In this document: one piece after another, positions 8,996 to 18,966 of the stretch
Position numbering within the stretch: the stretch's first letter is position 1
Layout of the letters: each line of letters starts with the position of its first letter
Source of the DNA: Microbacterium sp. ACRRU
GTDB lineage: Bacteria; Actinomycetota; Actinomycetes; Actinomycetales; Microbacteriaceae
Reading direction: 5' to 3'
NCBI RefSeq assembly: GCF_022346945.1
Contig: NZ_JAKRNI010000014.1
Span: 1-64,000 of the forward strand
DNA: 64,000 bases
Translations under genes and position numbers: made by a program
Notes under the pieces: model-generated
Seen by the model: only the letters and a program-made list of their open reading frames with translations
Told to the model about the DNA's origin: nothing
Database searches by the model: none

Positions 8996-9919
8996 ATGGA
9001 TTCACGGAGCTTGCCCGTTCCCGACGGGCTCGAGGGGGCGCGTGTCGACCAGGCGCTGGCCAAGATGCTCGGCTTCTCGCGCACGTTCGCGGCGGAGGTG
9101 GCCGATGCCGGCGGCGTCACCGTCGACGGCCGCACGCTCGGACGTTCCGATCGCCTCCGCGCGGGGGAGTGGCTGAACGTCGAGTGGGAGCCGCGACGCG
9201 ACCCCGAGGTCGTGCCGATGGCGGTACCCGATCTCGGCATCGTGTGGGACGACGACGAGATCGTCGTCGTCGACAAGCCGGCCGGCGTCGCCGCCCACCC
9301 GTCGGTGGGGTGGGAAGGGCCGACCGTGCTCGGGGCCCTCGCCGCCGCGGGGTTCCGCATCGCCACGAGCGGTGCTGCGGAGCGGCGGGGGATCGTGCAT
9401 CGTCTCGACGTCGGGACGAGCGGCCTCATGGTCGTGGCCAAGACCGAGCGGGCCTACACCCTGCTCAAGGCGGCCTTCAAGGATCGCACCGTCGAGAAGA
9501 TCTACCACGCCGTCGTCCAGGGGCACCCCGACCCGCTCGCCGGCACGATCGATGCGCCGATCGGGCGGCATCCGCACCACTCCTGGAAGTTCGCGGTCAC
9601 TCCCGACGGCAAGGATTCGGTGACACACTACGAGACGCTCGAGGCGTTCCCGCGCGCTTCGCTCCTGGAGATACACCTCGAGACCGGCCGGACTCACCAG
9701 ATCCGCGTGCACATGGCGGCTCATCGGCATCCGTGCGCCGGAGATCCGCTGTACGGTGCCGACCCCACGCTGTCGGCACGTCTGGGACTCACGCGCCAGT
9801 GGCTCCACGCCCACCGACTCGCCTTCGCCCATCCCGCGACGGGGGAGTGGTCGAGCTTCGAGTCGCCCTACCCGTCGGATCTGCAGCATGCCCTCGACGT
9901 GCTGCGCGAGGGTCTCTGA
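8996..9919 (+). CDS. RluA family 23S rRNA-type pseudouridine synthase (RluD-like)
   Basis: Converts uridine to pseudouridine in structured RNA. An S4 RNA-binding domain occupies about 10-75 ([13 protein letters not shown]...). The catalytic domain has [21 protein letters not shown] (about 130-150) with the nucleophilic Asp in RLD, and KIYHAVV and [11 protein letters not shown] boxes. 307 residues. The lspA-rluD pairing is conserved in Gram-positives; target uridine cannot be read from sequence. Confidence 0.95.
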   Translation: MDSRSLPVPDGLEGARVDQALAKMLGFSRTFAAEVADAGGVTVDGRTLGRSDRLRAGEWLNVEWEPRRDPEVVPMAVPDLGIVWDDDEIVVVDKPAGVAAHPSVGWEGPTVLGALAAAGFRIATSGAAERRGIVHRLDVGTSGLMVVAKTERAYTLLKAAFKDRTVEKIYHAVVQGHPDPLAGTIDAPIGRHPHHSWKFAVTPDGKDSVTHYETLEAFPRASLLEIHLETGRTHQIRVHMAAHRHPCAGDPLYGADPTLSARLGLTRQWLHAHRLAFAHPATGEWSSFESPYPSDLQHALDVLREGL

Positions 9920-9926
9920 CTCCGCG

Positions 9927-10400
9927 TCAGCGTCGGTTCTCGAACCTCGTCGGCCCCTCGGTCAGGGCGGCCCGCACGCGCGCGGTCATCTCGGCATCCA
10001 GCATCTCCTCGAACCGGTCGAGCGGATGCCAGCCGACTTCGGTCATCTCACCGTCGACTGGCCGTGGCTCGCCGTGCGTCCATGTGCACGCGAACGTCAG
10101 ATCGAGATAGTCGCTCTGGTCGCCGTTGTCGTACGTGACGCGCGGGATCTGATGCACCCAGGCGAGGCGCTCGACGCGGATGAGGACGCCCGCCTCCTCC
10201 TCGGCCTCGCGGGCGGCGGCATCCGCGGGTTCCTCGCCCGGGTCGACGATGCCCGTGACGGGGGTGAGGCGCCCGTTGTCGCTGCGGCGGCCCAGCAGCA
10301 GGTCGTCGCCGCGCAGGATGACGGCGGTGACTCCGACGAGCGGGAGCGGGCGGGTGCCGATGTGGCGACGCAGTTCCAGGACGAAGTCGGGAGTGGGCAC
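9927..10400 (-). CDS. Nudix hydrolase
   Basis: 157-residue Nudix protein; the box G-x5-E-x7-R-E-x-x-E-E-x-G runs from G50 to V72 (GIVDPGEEPADAAAREAEEE then AGV), complete for metal binding. Substrate unknown; proteins of this size in Actinobacteria are often called NUDIX or ADP-ribose/NTP hydrolases. Convergent with the RluA gene (7 nt between stops) and divergent from dnaE. Confidence 0.9.
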   Translation of the reverse strand: MPTPDFVLELRRHIGTRPLPLVGVTAVILRGDDLLLGRRSDNGRLTPVTGIVDPGEEPADAAAREAEEEAGVLIRVERLAWVHQIPRVTYDNGDQSDYLDLTFACTWTHGEPRPVDGEMTEVGWHPLDRFEEMLDAEMTARVRAALTEGPTRFENRR

Positions 10401-10406
10401 TCGCCC

Positions 10407-10412
10407 ACGCTA
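10407..10412 (-). promoter_or_regulatory. -10 box (TAGCGT), leaderless promoter of the Nudix gene
   Basis: On the minus strand TAGCGT ends 6 nt before the GTG at 10400. It is back to back with the dnaE -10 box 27 bp away. Confidence 0.55.
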
Positions 10413-10439
10413 ACCCAGGCCGATGTCGGAGGAGGAACG

Positions 10440-10445
10440 TACACT
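10440..10445 (+). promoter_or_regulatory. -10 box (TACACT), leaderless promoter of dnaE
   Basis: TACACT ends 6 nt before GTG 10452. A GGAGGAGG run at 10428-10435 lies 16 nt from the GTG and upstream of the -10, too far to act as ribosome binding site. Confidence 0.5.
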
Positions 10446-10451
10446 CGACGG

Positions 10452-13400
10452 GTGGCAGCTGACTCCTTCGTTCACCTTCACGTGCACAGCGAGTACTCCA
10501 TGCTCGACGGAGCCGCGCGCATCGGCCCCATGGTCCAGGAGGCCGTCAAGCTGGGCATGCCCGCGATCGCCGTCACCGACCACGGCAACACGTTCGCGGC
10601 GTTCGAGTTCTACAAGACCGCGAAGGATGCCGGGATCAAGCCGATCATCGGCATCGAGGCCTATGTCACTCCGGGCACGCATCGATCCGACAAGTCGCGC
10701 GTGCGGTGGGGCACGCCCGAGCAGAGCGACGACGACGTGTCCGGCGCCGGTGCCTACACGCACATGACGCTGCTGTCGCAGTCCACCGAGGGCATGCACA
10801 ACCTCTTCCGCCTGTCGTCGAAGGCGAGCATGGAGGGGTACTACTTCAAGCCCCGCATGGATCGCGAGCTGCTCGAGAAGTACGGCAAGGGGCTCATCGC
10901 CACCACGGGGTGCCCCTCGGGCGAGGTGCAGACACGCCTTCGGCTCGGCCAGTACGACGCGGCGAAGGCGGCCGCCGCCGAGTTCCAGGACATCTTCGGC
11001 AAAGAGAACTACTTCGCCGAGATCATGGACCACGGCCTGTCGATCGAGCGGCGGGTGATGGGCGACCTGTTGAAGATCGCGAAAGAGCTCGACATCCCCC
11101 TCGTGGCCACGAACGATCTGCACTACACGCACCAGCACGATGCGACGAGTCACGCCGCGCTCCTGTGCGTGCAGTCGGGCTCGACTCTCGACGACCCGAA
11201 GCGGTTCAAGTTCGACGGCGACGGCTACTACGTCAAGTCCGCCGCCGAGATGCGACAGGTCTTCCGCGACCACCCCGAGGCGTGCGACAACACGCTGTTG
11301 ATCGCCGAGCGGTGCGAGGTGGAGTTCAACACCTCGGCCAACTACATGCCGCGCTTCCCCGTCCCGCCGGGTGAGACCGAAGACAGCTGGCTCGTCAAAG
11401 AGGTCGAGAACGGTCTGCACGACCGATACCCCGGCGGTATCCCCGACGCGGTGCGCAAGCAGGCCGAGTACGAGACCGGCGTCATCCTGCAGATGGGCTT
11501 CCCCGGCTACTTCCTCGTCGTCGCCGACTTCATCAACTGGGCCAAAGACCACGGCATCCGCGTCGGGCCCGGTCGAGGATCGGGCGCCGGCTCGATGGTC
11601 GCGTACGCGATGAAGATCACCGACCTCGACCCGTTGCAGCACGGGCTCATCTTCGAGCGGTTCCTCAACCCCGACCGTGTGTCGATGCCCGACTTCGACG
11701 TCGACTTCGATGACCGCCGTCGTGGTGAGGTCATCCAGTACGTCACCGAGAAATACGGTGACGAGCGCGTGGCGCAGATCGTCACGTACGGCACGATCAA
11801 GGCGAAGCAGGCGCTCAAGGATGCCGGGCGTGTGCTCGGGTTCCCGTTCAGCATGGGCGAGAAGCTGACCAAGGCCATGCCGCCCGCCGTCATGGGCAAG
11901 GACATGCCGCTGGACGGCATGTTCAATCCGGAGCACCCCCGCTACAAGGAGGCGAGCGAGTTCCGCACGCTCATCGAGACCGATCCCGAGGCCAAGACGG
12001 TCTTCGACACCGCTCTCGGACTCGAGAACCTGAAGCGGCAGTGGGGCGTGCACGCAGCCGGCGTCATCATGTCGAGCGAGCCTCTCATCGACATCATCCC
12101 GATCATGCGGCGCGAGCAGGACGGGCAGATCGTCACGCAGTTCGACTACCCCGCGTGCGAGTCCCTCGGCCTGATCAAGATGGACTTCCTGGGGTTGCGC
12201 AACCTCACGATCATCAACGACGCCCTGGACAACATCGAGGCCAACCGCGGTCACCCCCTGGTTCTCGAAGACCTCGCGCTCGATGACACCGCCTCCTACG
12301 AGCTGCTGTCACGCGGTGACACGCTGGGTGTGTTCCAGCTCGACGGCGGACCCATGCGCTCGCTCCTGCGCCTGATGCGCCCCGACAACTTCGAGGACAT
12401 CTCGGCGGTGCTGGCGCTGTACCGGCCCGGGCCGATGGGTGTGAACTCGCACATCAACTATGCGCTGCGAAAGAACAAGCAGCAGGAGATCGAGCCCATC
12501 CACCCCGAGCTCGAAGAGCCGCTGGCCGACATCCTCGACACCACCTACGGCCTGATCGTCTACCAGGAGCAGGTGATGGCGGTCGCGCAGCGCGTGGCCG
12601 GGTACACGCTGGGCCAGGCCGACCTGCTGCGGCGCGCGATGGGCAAGAAGAAGAAGTCCGAGCTCGACAAGCAGAAAGAGATCTTCTTCGGCGGCATGAC
12701 CGAGCGCGGGTTCTCCGACGAAGCGCAGCAGACGCTGTGGAAGGTGCTCGAGTCGTTCGCCGACTACGCGTTCAACAAGGCCCACACGGCCGCCTACGGT
12801 CTCGTCTCCTACTGGACGGCGTACCTCAAGGCCCACTATCCCGCCGAGTACATGGCCGCACTGCTCACGAGCGTCGGCGACTCGAAAGACAAGATGGCCG
12901 TGTACCTCAACGAGTGCCGTCGCATGGGCATCCGCGTGCTGCCGCCGGACGTCAACGAGTCGATCCGATTCTTCGCGGCCGTCGGTGAAGACATTCGCTT
13001 CGGGCTCGGGGCGGTCCGCAACGTCGGCACCAACGTCGTCGACGGAATCGTCGCGGCGCGCCAGGAGGCGAAGTACACGTCGTTCCACGACTTCCTGTCC
13101 AAGGTGCCTCTGCACGTGGCGAACAAGCGCACCGTCGAGTCGCTCATCAAGGCCGGCGCCTTCGACTCCCTCGGTTCCACGCGCCGGGCGCTCGTCGAGA
13201 TCCACGAGGACGCGTGCGAAGGCGCGGTGCTCGACAAGCGTCGCGAGGCGAACGGCGAAGTCGGCTTCGACTTCGATTCGCTGTGGGACGAGCCCCAGCA
13301 GGTCGCCAAGGTGCCCGAGCGCCCCGAGTGGACGAAGAAGGACAAGCTCGCCTTCGAGCGCGAAATGCTCGGACTCTACGTCTCCGACCACCCGCTGGCC

Positions 13401-13964
13401 GGGCTCGAGGTGCCGCTCGCCAAGCACGCCTCCACGTCGATTCACGACTTGCTGGCCTCCGACGACGTGCAGGACGGAGACCAGGTCACCGTCGCGGGCC
13501 TGCTCACCAGCGTCCAGCATCGGGTGGCGAAGCAGAGCGGCAACCCGTACGGCATGGTCACCGTCGAAGACTTCAACGGCGAGGTGACCGTGATGTTCAT
13601 GGGCAAGACCTACGCCGAGTTCGCGCCCGTTCTCCAGGCCGATTCGATCCTGGTCGTGCGCGGCCGGGTATCGCGGCGCGATGACGGTCTCAACCTCCAT
13701 GCGCAGTCCGCATTCGCGCCCGACCTCGAAGGTTTCGACGCCCTGAGCGGGTTGACGCTCGTCGTTCCCGAGCAGCGGGCGAACGAGGCGCTGGTGGGCG
13801 AACTCGCGCAGATGCTGCAGCGGCACGCCGGCGACACCGAGGTGACTCTCAAGCTGCACAAAGGCGGGACCGCCAAGGTTTTCGAGGTGCCCATGCCGGT
13901 GCGTGTGACCGCCGACCTGTTCGGAGAGCTCAAGGGACTGCTCGGCCCCAACTGCCTGGGCTGA
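10452..13964 (+). CDS. dnaE: DnaE, DNA polymerase III alpha subunit
   Basis: Replicative polymerase, 1170 residues. Order: PHP domain from the start (FVHLHVHSEYSMLDG, residues 6-18), palm with the catalytic aspartates in MPDFDVDFDDRRRGEV (about 411-425) and GRGSGAGSMVAYAMKI just before, fingers (QWGVHAAGVI and YRPGPMG), HhH region, then an OB-fold near 1010 (VTVAGLLTSVQHRVAKQSGNPYGMVTVED). The frame is open upstream of 10452, but homology starts at VAADSFVHLHVH, so GTG 10452 is used. This is the DnaE1 type, not the ImuC/DnaE2 type, judging by length and the full PHP motif. Confidence 0.98.
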   Translation: MAADSFVHLHVHSEYSMLDGAARIGPMVQEAVKLGMPAIAVTDHGNTFAAFEFYKTAKDAGIKPIIGIEAYVTPGTHRSDKSRVRWGTPEQSDDDVSGAGAYTHMTLLSQSTEGMHNLFRLSSKASMEGYYFKPRMDRELLEKYGKGLIATTGCPSGEVQTRLRLGQYDAAKAAAAEFQDIFGKENYFAEIMDHGLSIERRVMGDLLKIAKELDIPLVATNDLHYTHQHDATSHAALLCVQSGSTLDDPKRFKFDGDGYYVKSAAEMRQVFRDHPEACDNTLLIAERCEVEFNTSANYMPRFPVPPGETEDSWLVKEVENGLHDRYPGGIPDAVRKQAEYETGVILQMGFPGYFLVVADFINWAKDHGIRVGPGRGSGAGSMVAYAMKITDLDPLQHGLIFERFLNPDRVSMPDFDVDFDDRRRGEVIQYVTEKYGDERVAQIVTYGTIKAKQALKDAGRVLGFPFSMGEKLTKAMPPAVMGKDMPLDGMFNPEHPRYKEASEFRTLIETDPEAKTVFDTALGLENLKRQWGVHAAGVIMSSEPLIDIIPIMRREQDGQIVTQFDYPACESLGLIKMDFLGLRNLTIINDALDNIEANRGHPLVLEDLALDDTASYELLSRGDTLGVFQLDGGPMRSLLRLMRPDNFEDISAVLALYRPGPMGVNSHINYALRKNKQQEIEPIHPELEEPLADILDTTYGLIVYQEQVMAVAQRVAGYTLGQADLLRRAMGKKKKSELDKQKEIFFGGMTERGFSDEAQQTLWKVLESFADYAFNKAHTAAYGLVSYWTAYLKAHYPAEYMAALLTSVGDSKDKMAVYLNECRRMGIRVLPPDVNESIRFFAAVGEDIRFGLGAVRNVGTNVVDGIVAARQEAKYTSFHDFLSKVPLHVANKRTVESLIKAGAFDSLGSTRRALVEIHEDACEGAVLDKRREANGEVGFDFDSLWDEPQQVAKVPERPEWTKKDKLAFEREMLGLYVSDHPLAGLEVPLAKHASTSIHDLLASDDVQDGDQVTVAGLLTSVQHRVAKQSGNPYGMVTVEDFNGEVTVMFMGKTYAEFAPVLQADSILVVRGRVSRRDDGLNLHAQSAFAPDLEGFDALSGLTLVVPEQRANEALVGELAQMLQRHAGDTEVTLKLHKGGTAKVFEVPMPVRVTADLFGELKGLLGPNCLG

Positions 13965-14063
13965 GGCTCGACGCGGCTTGTCAACCCGGGGTCTCCCGGG
14001 GGGGCAGTGCGGCCAGTCTCACAGTGAAGACGGGTGCTCCGGCGCCCGAGGGAAAGGACCATC

Positions 14064-15323
14064 GTGACCGATCGCTACGACGACCGTTCCGCGCCTGAGG
14101 AAGGCGTGTCGGCAGAGGACGACACCGCGCGCTCCGCCGACGCGCACGCGCTCTTCGCGGGCCTGGATTCTCCTGACGAGGCGCACGGCGTGCGCTCCGC
14201 TTCCGACACGGGCGACATCGATCGTGACGCCGCCGACGCCCACGTGTCGGGACAGCAGCTCGACGCCCGCGCCCACGTCAACGCCCGTCGCTCGACGCAC
14301 ACAGAACTCCCCGACGCGGACGGCGACACGCGTGCGTCGGCACCGGGTATGGGCGACGCTCCGCAGTACGGCGTCGGGCCGTTCTCGGTCCGCGAGGTCG
14401 CTCTGCTGGGGATCTGGGCGGTGACGTTCCTCGTGTCGTTCTTCCCGCTCAACAACCTCCCGGCCAACGTCCGCGTTCTCGGCGGCGGGGCCAATGTGTG
14501 GCTCTCGGGCCTCTGGTGGATTCCCGCCGTCGCGCTGCCGACGGTCGCGGTGGGGCTCCTCGCCCTCCGCCGCCTTTCTCCCCAGGGGATCCGCCGGGTC
14601 GGCTCGCTGGGAATCGATCAGTTCGCCTCCGTGGCCTTCTCGGTCGCTGCTCTGGTGTGGGTCGCGTGGGTCTGGGACACCGTGTCGGTGGCCGTCGAGA
14701 CGGGCATCTGGACGCGCACCTGGGTGGTGTGGGTCGGTGCGGTGTTCTCTCTGGCCGGTGTGGTGCTCACGGTATTCGCGCCGATCATCCCGCCTTTCGA
14801 GCAGGACTTCCAAGGTCGTCCCGAGGCTCCCGCCCACCGCAACGCGCGCCCGGTCCGCGCCGTCGTGAAGCGTCCCGCCCGCCCGCGGCCGGTGCGCACG
14901 GCTCCGGCGCACGATGAGCAGAAGGCGACGACCGCGGACGCGGCCGCCGACCGCGGCCCCGTCCCCGGCAGCTATACCGGATCCACCGACGTGCCCCACG
15001 GGACGCACGCCGAACCCGCCACATCGGTTCTGCCCACCCACGACGACACGCACGACACCGATGTGATCGTCGCGGGGAGCGATGCGGCATCCGCCGGTCC
15101 CACGGCCGAGCACGACGCACCGCGGCACCCTCAGCCGCAAGCGTTCTGGGCACTCGCCCCCACCGAGCGCGACGTCGTCGACGACTACGGCACGCCGATC
15201 TTCCGGATCGGACCGACCGCGTGGGCGCTGGTCATCGAGGACCGCGGCGAGACGTTCGTCATCCGACACGACGATGGGCGCATCGGTTATCTGCACGAGG
15301 TCGGCGGCGTCACGCGCGGCTGA
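14064..15323 (+). CDS. Hypothetical four-helix membrane protein
   Basis: 419 residues, not recognised beyond being an actinobacterial membrane protein. A long acidic, disordered N-terminus (about 1-110) precedes four hydrophobic segments (about 113-135, 150-172, 188-210, 218-240). A second disordered stretch follows, then a small folded C-terminal part (FWALAPTERDVVDDYGTPIFRIG, about 355-419). GTG follows GGAAAGGACC. Both hydrophilic ends are probably cytosolic. It sits alone between dnaE and hisD and is closed by a strong hairpin. Confidence 0.8.
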   Translation: MTDRYDDRSAPEEGVSAEDDTARSADAHALFAGLDSPDEAHGVRSASDTGDIDRDAADAHVSGQQLDARAHVNARRSTHTELPDADGDTRASAPGMGDAPQYGVGPFSVREVALLGIWAVTFLVSFFPLNNLPANVRVLGGGANVWLSGLWWIPAVALPTVAVGLLALRRLSPQGIRRVGSLGIDQFASVAFSVAALVWVAWVWDTVSVAVETGIWTRTWVVWVGAVFSLAGVVLTVFAPIIPPFEQDFQGRPEAPAHRNARPVRAVVKRPARPRPVRTAPAHDEQKATTADAAADRGPVPGSYTGSTDVPHGTHAEPATSVLPTHDDTHDTDVIVAGSDAASAGPTAEHDAPRHPQPQAFWALAPTERDVVDDYGTPIFRIGPTAWALVIEDRGETFVIRHDDGRIGYLHEVGGVTRG

Positions 15324-15336
15324 GCGACGCCTGCGA

Positions 15337-15360
15337 GCCGCCCGCCGCACGGCGGGCGGC
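15337..15360 (+). terminator. Terminator hairpin before hisD
   Basis: Perfect 11-bp G+C stem (GCCGCCCGCCG and its complement) around a 2-nt gap, 13 nt after the stop of the membrane protein gene and just upstream of the hisD -10 box. Confidence 0.65.
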
Positions 15361-15373
15361 CCGCAGCGAACGA

Positions 15374-15379
15374 TAGCCT
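15374..15379 (+). promoter_or_regulatory. -10 box (TAGCCT), leaderless promoter of hisD
   Basis: TAGCCT ends 6 nt before the hisD ATG at 15386. Confidence 0.55.
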
Positions 15380-15385
15380 TGACGA

Positions 15386-16687
15386 ATGCTCCGCACCATC
15401 GATCTGCGCGGCCGCGTGCTCTCGCCGGCCGAGTTCCTCGCTGTCGTCCCTCGCGCCGACGCCGCCCGCGATGAGGCCCTCGCCACGGCGGCGCGCATCG
15501 TCGACGACGTCGCGCGTCGCGGGGAGGACGCGCTGCGCGAGCAGGCGGCGACGTTCGACCGTGTGAGCGAGCACGAGATCGCCGTTCCGGCGTCACATCT
15601 CGACGAGGCACTCGCCCAGCTCGACCCGCGCATCCGAGCGGCGCTCGACGAAGCCATCCTCCGCGTGCGAGCCGCGTCCGCGGCTCAGGTGCCGGGACCC
15701 TCGGTCACCGAGCTAGGTCCTGGCGCGCGGGTCACGCAGCGCTGGCAGCCCGTGCGGCGGGTCGGCCTCTACGTTCCCGGCGGCAAGGCCGTATACCCCT
15801 CGAGCGTCGTGATGAACGTCGTCCCGGCCCAGGTCGCCGGTGTGCGAGAGGTCGCGCTCGCGTCGCCGCCGCAGGCGGAGTTCGACGGGCGCGTGCACCC
15901 CGTGATCCTGGCCGCGGCCCGCCTGCTGGGTGTGACCGAGGTGTACGCGATGGGCGGTGCCGGCGCCATCGGCGCCTTCGCCCACGGCATCCCCTCGCTC
16001 GGGCTCGACCCGGTCGACGTGGTGACCGGGCCCGGCAACAACTTCGTCGCCTCTGCGAAACGAGCCGTCGCGGGGCGCGTGGGCACGGACTCGGAAGCCG
16101 GCGCGACCGAGATCCTCATCGTCGCCGACGCCGCAGCCGACGCCCGTCTGATCGCGGCAGACCTCGTCAGTCAGGCCGAGCACGATGAGCAGGCCTCGGC
16201 CGTCCTCGTGACCGACGCCCCCGACCTCGCGGAGGCGGTGCGCGACGCGCTCGAGCCCCGTGTCGTCGACACCCGCCACACCGAGCGGGTCCGCGCCGCA
16301 TTCGGCGGGCCGCAGTCAGCGATCGTGCTCGTCGACGACATCGCCCAGGCCACCGCCTTCAGTAACGCGTACGCGCCGGAGCACCTCGAGCTGCACCTGA
16401 CCGATCCGCGTCCCGAGGACTACGTCAACGCGGGCGCGGTGTTCGTCGGTCCCTACACCCCCGTGAGCCTGGGCGACTATCTCGCCGGGAGCAATCACGT
16501 CCTCCCCACCGGCGGTCAGGCGCGGTACGGGGCGGGGCTGTCGGCCGCGACCTTCCTCCGCCCGCAGCAGGTCGTGGAGTACGACCGCGCGGCGTTGTCC
16601 GCGGTCCACGAGGCCATCGTGACCCTCGCCGATGCCGAGGCGCTCCCCGCGCACGGCGAGGCCGTCTCGGCGCGGTTCGCCGACTGA
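15386..16687 (+). CDS. hisD: HisD, histidinol dehydrogenase
   Basis: NAD-dependent, zinc-containing enzyme for the last two oxidations of histidine synthesis. 433 residues. Visible: the QPVRRVGLYVPGGKAVYPSS segment (about 128-148), GPGNNFVASAKR (about 214-225), zinc/catalytic QAEHDEQASA (about 259-268), and PEHLELH (about 332-338). No other his genes lie in the window, so it is detached from the rest of the pathway. 12 nt separate it from nrdR. Confidence 0.97.
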   Translation: MLRTIDLRGRVLSPAEFLAVVPRADAARDEALATAARIVDDVARRGEDALREQAATFDRVSEHEIAVPASHLDEALAQLDPRIRAALDEAILRVRAASAAQVPGPSVTELGPGARVTQRWQPVRRVGLYVPGGKAVYPSSVVMNVVPAQVAGVREVALASPPQAEFDGRVHPVILAAARLLGVTEVYAMGGAGAIGAFAHGIPSLGLDPVDVVTGPGNNFVASAKRAVAGRVGTDSEAGATEILIVADAAADARLIAADLVSQAEHDEQASAVLVTDAPDLAEAVRDALEPRVVDTRHTERVRAAFGGPQSAIVLVDDIAQATAFSNAYAPEHLELHLTDPRPEDYVNAGAVFVGPYTPVSLGDYLAGSNHVLPTGGQARYGAGLSAATFLRPQQVVEYDRAALSAVHEAIVTLADAEALPAHGEAVSARFAD

Positions 16688-16699
16688 TCGGGGTTTGCG

Positions 16700-17188
16700 A
16701 TGCACTGTCCGTTCTGTCGAAACCCCGACTCCCGCGTCATCGACTCCCGCACGAGCGATGACGGCTTGAGCATCCGTCGTCGGCGCCAGTGCCCGAAGTG
16801 CGGCGGTCGTTTCTCGACCGTCGAGACCGCGAGCCTGAACGTCATCAAACGCTCCGGGGTCGTCGAGCCGTTCAGCCGCGAGAAGGTCATGTCGGGTGTG
16901 CGCAAGGCCTGTCAGGGTCGTCCGGTGACGGATGCCGATCTGGCCATGCTCGCGCAGCAGGTCGAAGAGTCCATCCGTCAAACGGGCTCGTCGCAGATCG
17001 AGGCGAACGAGATCGGTCTGTCCATCCTCGGACCCCTGCGCGAACTCGACGAGGTCGCCTACCTGCGTTTCGCCAGCGTCTACCAGGCGTTCGAGTCGCT
17101 CGACGACTTCGACGCCGCTATCGCTCAGCTGCGCGCCGATCACGCGGCACGAGCGACCCGACCCGTCGGCGCGGACGACGTCCAGTAG
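16700..17188 (+). CDS. nrdR: NrdR, ribonucleotide reductase repressor
   Basis: Zinc-ribbon plus ATP-cone regulator of nrd genes. The ribbon has CPFC (3-6) and CPKC (31-34); the ATP-cone starts at [20 protein letters not shown] (about 49-68). 162 residues, normal. Its usual targets (NrdR boxes before nrd operons) are not in this window. ATG follows GGGG at 16689. pyrD starts 10 nt after the stop. Confidence 0.97.
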   Translation: MHCPFCRNPDSRVIDSRTSDDGLSIRRRRQCPKCGGRFSTVETASLNVIKRSGVVEPFSREKVMSGVRKACQGRPVTDADLAMLAQQVEESIRQTGSSQIEANEIGLSILGPLRELDEVAYLRFASVYQAFESLDDFDAAIAQLRADHAARATRPVGADDVQ

Positions 17189-17191
17189 CCT
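17186..17191 (+). promoter_or_regulatory. -10 box (TAGCCT), leaderless promoter of pyrD
   Basis: TAGCCT overlaps the nrdR stop codon and ends 7 nt before the pyrD ATG. The gap GGCGGGG could also serve weakly as ribosome binding site for read-through mRNA. Confidence 0.5.
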
Positions 17192-17198
17192 GGCGGGG

Positions 17199-18224
17199 AT
17201 GTATCCGCTTCTTTTCCGCACCGTTCTGCGTCGCCTCGACCCGGAGTTCGCGCACCACCTCGGTGCTCTCGTCATCCGTCTGGCGGGCGTGGGGCCGGTG
17301 GCATCCGTGGTGCGGGCGACGACGGCCCCGCCCGCTCCGCTGACGGTGCGAGCGCTGGGTCTCACGTTCGATTCCCCCTTCGGTGTCGCCGCCGGGTTCG
17401 ACAAGAACGTCACGATGGTCCGCGGACTGCGGGCGCTCGGGTTCGGCCACGTCGAGGTGGGAACGGTGACGGCGCTGCCGCAGCCGGGCAACCCGAAGCC
17501 GCGCCTGTTCCGCCTCGTGGCGGACCGTGCGGTGATCAACCGGATGGGATTCAACAACGACGGCGCCCAGGTGGCTGCACGACGGCTGCGCGCGGTGCGC
17601 CGGTCCCGCCGACGGCCCGTCATCGGCGTCAACATCGGCAAGAGCAGGGCCGTGGCCGTCGAGGATGCCACGACCGACTACGTCCGCAGCGCCCGACTCC
17701 TGGCCCCGCTGGCCGATTATCTCGTCGTCAACGTCTCGTCGCCGAACACGCCCGGGCTCCGCGGTCTGCAGGCGGTGGAGACGCTGCGCCCCCTCCTGGC
17801 GGCGGTGCGTGAGGCGGCGGGCTCGACTCCGCTGCTGGTGAAGATCGCCCCCGACCTCGAGGACGGCGAGGTCGCGGACATCGCTCGGCTCGCCGTCGAC
17901 GTGGGTCTCTCGGGGATCATCGCCACGAACACCACGATCGGACGCACCGGGCTGCGCACCCCCGACGCGGCGGTCGAAGCCGCCGGAGCCGGCGGGCTCT
18001 CGGGCGCCCCCTTGAAGCAGAGGGCGCTCGAGGTGCTCGACCTCGTGCGCGCCGCCGTGCCGGACGATTTCGTCGTCATCTCGGCCGGGGGAGTGGAGAC
18101 CGCGGACGATGTGCGCGAGAGGCTCGCGCACGGTGCCACTCTCGTTCAGGGGTACACCGCGTTCCTCTACCGGGGTCCGTTCTGGGCGCGTCAGATCAAC
18201 CGGGGGCTCGCCGCGCGTCGGTGA
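17199..18224 (+). CDS. pyrD: PyrD, dihydroorotate dehydrogenase (class 2, quinone-linked)
   Basis: FMN enzyme of pyrimidine synthesis, membrane-associated and feeding electrons to quinone. 341 residues from ATG 17199. The N-terminal helices ([21 protein letters not shown]) are the membrane-binding element that marks class 2. [18 protein letters not shown], the catalytic serine loop [15 protein letters not shown] and the C-terminal [13 protein letters not shown] phosphate site are present. In-frame open sequence upstream overlaps nrdR and is not coding. Confidence 0.97.
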   Translation: MYPLLFRTVLRRLDPEFAHHLGALVIRLAGVGPVASVVRATTAPPAPLTVRALGLTFDSPFGVAAGFDKNVTMVRGLRALGFGHVEVGTVTALPQPGNPKPRLFRLVADRAVINRMGFNNDGAQVAARRLRAVRRSRRRPVIGVNIGKSRAVAVEDATTDYVRSARLLAPLADYLVVNVSSPNTPGLRGLQAVETLRPLLAAVREAAGSTPLLVKIAPDLEDGEVADIARLAVDVGLSGIIATNTTIGRTGLRTPDAAVEAAGAGGLSGAPLKQRALEVLDLVRAAVPDDFVVISAGGVETADDVRERLAHGATLVQGYTAFLYRGPFWARQINRGLAARR

Positions 18225-18300
18225 CTCCCAGGGGCTCGTCGCTCGCGAGCGCGAGGGCAGGGGGCAACGCGCGCCGGAGCAGAGACCGTCGCGCACGAAA

Positions 18301-18332
18301 ACGGCGGCGCCTCCCGAAGGAGACGCCGCCGT
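18301..18332 (-). terminator. Terminator of the DUF3043 gene, shared with pyrD
   Basis: 14-bp stem with one internal mismatch and a CGAA loop lies between the two convergent stops. On the minus strand it is followed by TTTTC, so it works best for the DUF3043 transcript. Confidence 0.75.
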
Positions 18333-18347
18333 CGAGGGTTCCGGTGA

Positions 18348-18920
18348 TCAGGCCGGGTACTGACCGCGCTTGACCTGAGCCTTGGGCAGTCGCATGAAGC
18401 GCATCTGGACGGTCCGCATCGCGGAGTACCACCCGAGCCCCTTCTCGACCTTGCCCTCGCCGAACTTGGCCTTGGCGGCCCGCTTGACGCGGATCGACGT
18501 GATGATCATGTCGCCGATGACGAACAGGATGAAGATCCACAGCGCGACGAACGACCAGTACTGGAAGAACCCGTTCGGGACGAGCGTGAGCACGATGACG
18601 AGGATCATGAACGGCATGACGCCTTCGCCCAGGTGCCAGCCGGCGTCGACGAAATCGCGGGCGAAGCGGCGCTGAGGACCCTTGTCGCGCACGGGGAGAT
18701 ACCGCTCGTCGCCGGCGGCCATGCCGACGCGGGCTTTCTCGCGCTGAGCGGCCAGCTCGGCACGGGCGCGGGCTTTGGCCTCTTTCGTGTCGGGCACCAG
18801 GGGACGCTTGCGCGCGGCCTCCTGCTCGGCCCGAGACGGCGTCGCGCGCCCCTTGCCCGAAGCGGTGACATCCGACGCGACGGGGGTGTCGTTGGGGACG
18901 GGGGCGGGGGACTTGGCCAC
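18348..18920 (-). CDS. DUF3043 membrane protein
   Basis: 190 residues from GTG 18920. A charged N-terminal half rich in K, R and A (including EQEAARKRPLVPDTKEAKAR) is followed by two hydrophobic segments (GVMPFMILVIVLTLVP and FVALWIFILFVIGDMIITSI, about 107-150) and a basic tail. This layout matches the actinobacterial DUF3043 family of unknown function. Upstream in-frame codons would run into the divergent dipeptidase gene and are rejected; GAGG lies 6 nt before the GTG. Confidence 0.85.
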   Translation of the reverse strand: MAKSPAPVPNDTPVASDVTASGKGRATPSRAEQEAARKRPLVPDTKEAKARARAELAAQREKARVGMAAGDERYLPVRDKGPQRRFARDFVDAGWHLGEGVMPFMILVIVLTLVPNGFFQYWSFVALWIFILFVIGDMIITSIRVKRAAKAKFGEGKVEKGLGWYSAMRTVQMRFMRLPKAQVKRGQYPA

Positions 18921-18953
18921 GGGTAACCTCGAGAGCTCACTGGATCGGAGACT

Positions 18954-18959
18954 TAAGAT
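18954..18959 (+). promoter_or_regulatory. -10 box (TAAGAT), leaderless promoter of the M20 gene
   Basis: TAAGAT ends 7 nt before ATG 18967; an AT-rich island in the 46-bp divergent gap. Confidence 0.55.
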
Positions 18960-18966
18960 TACCTGC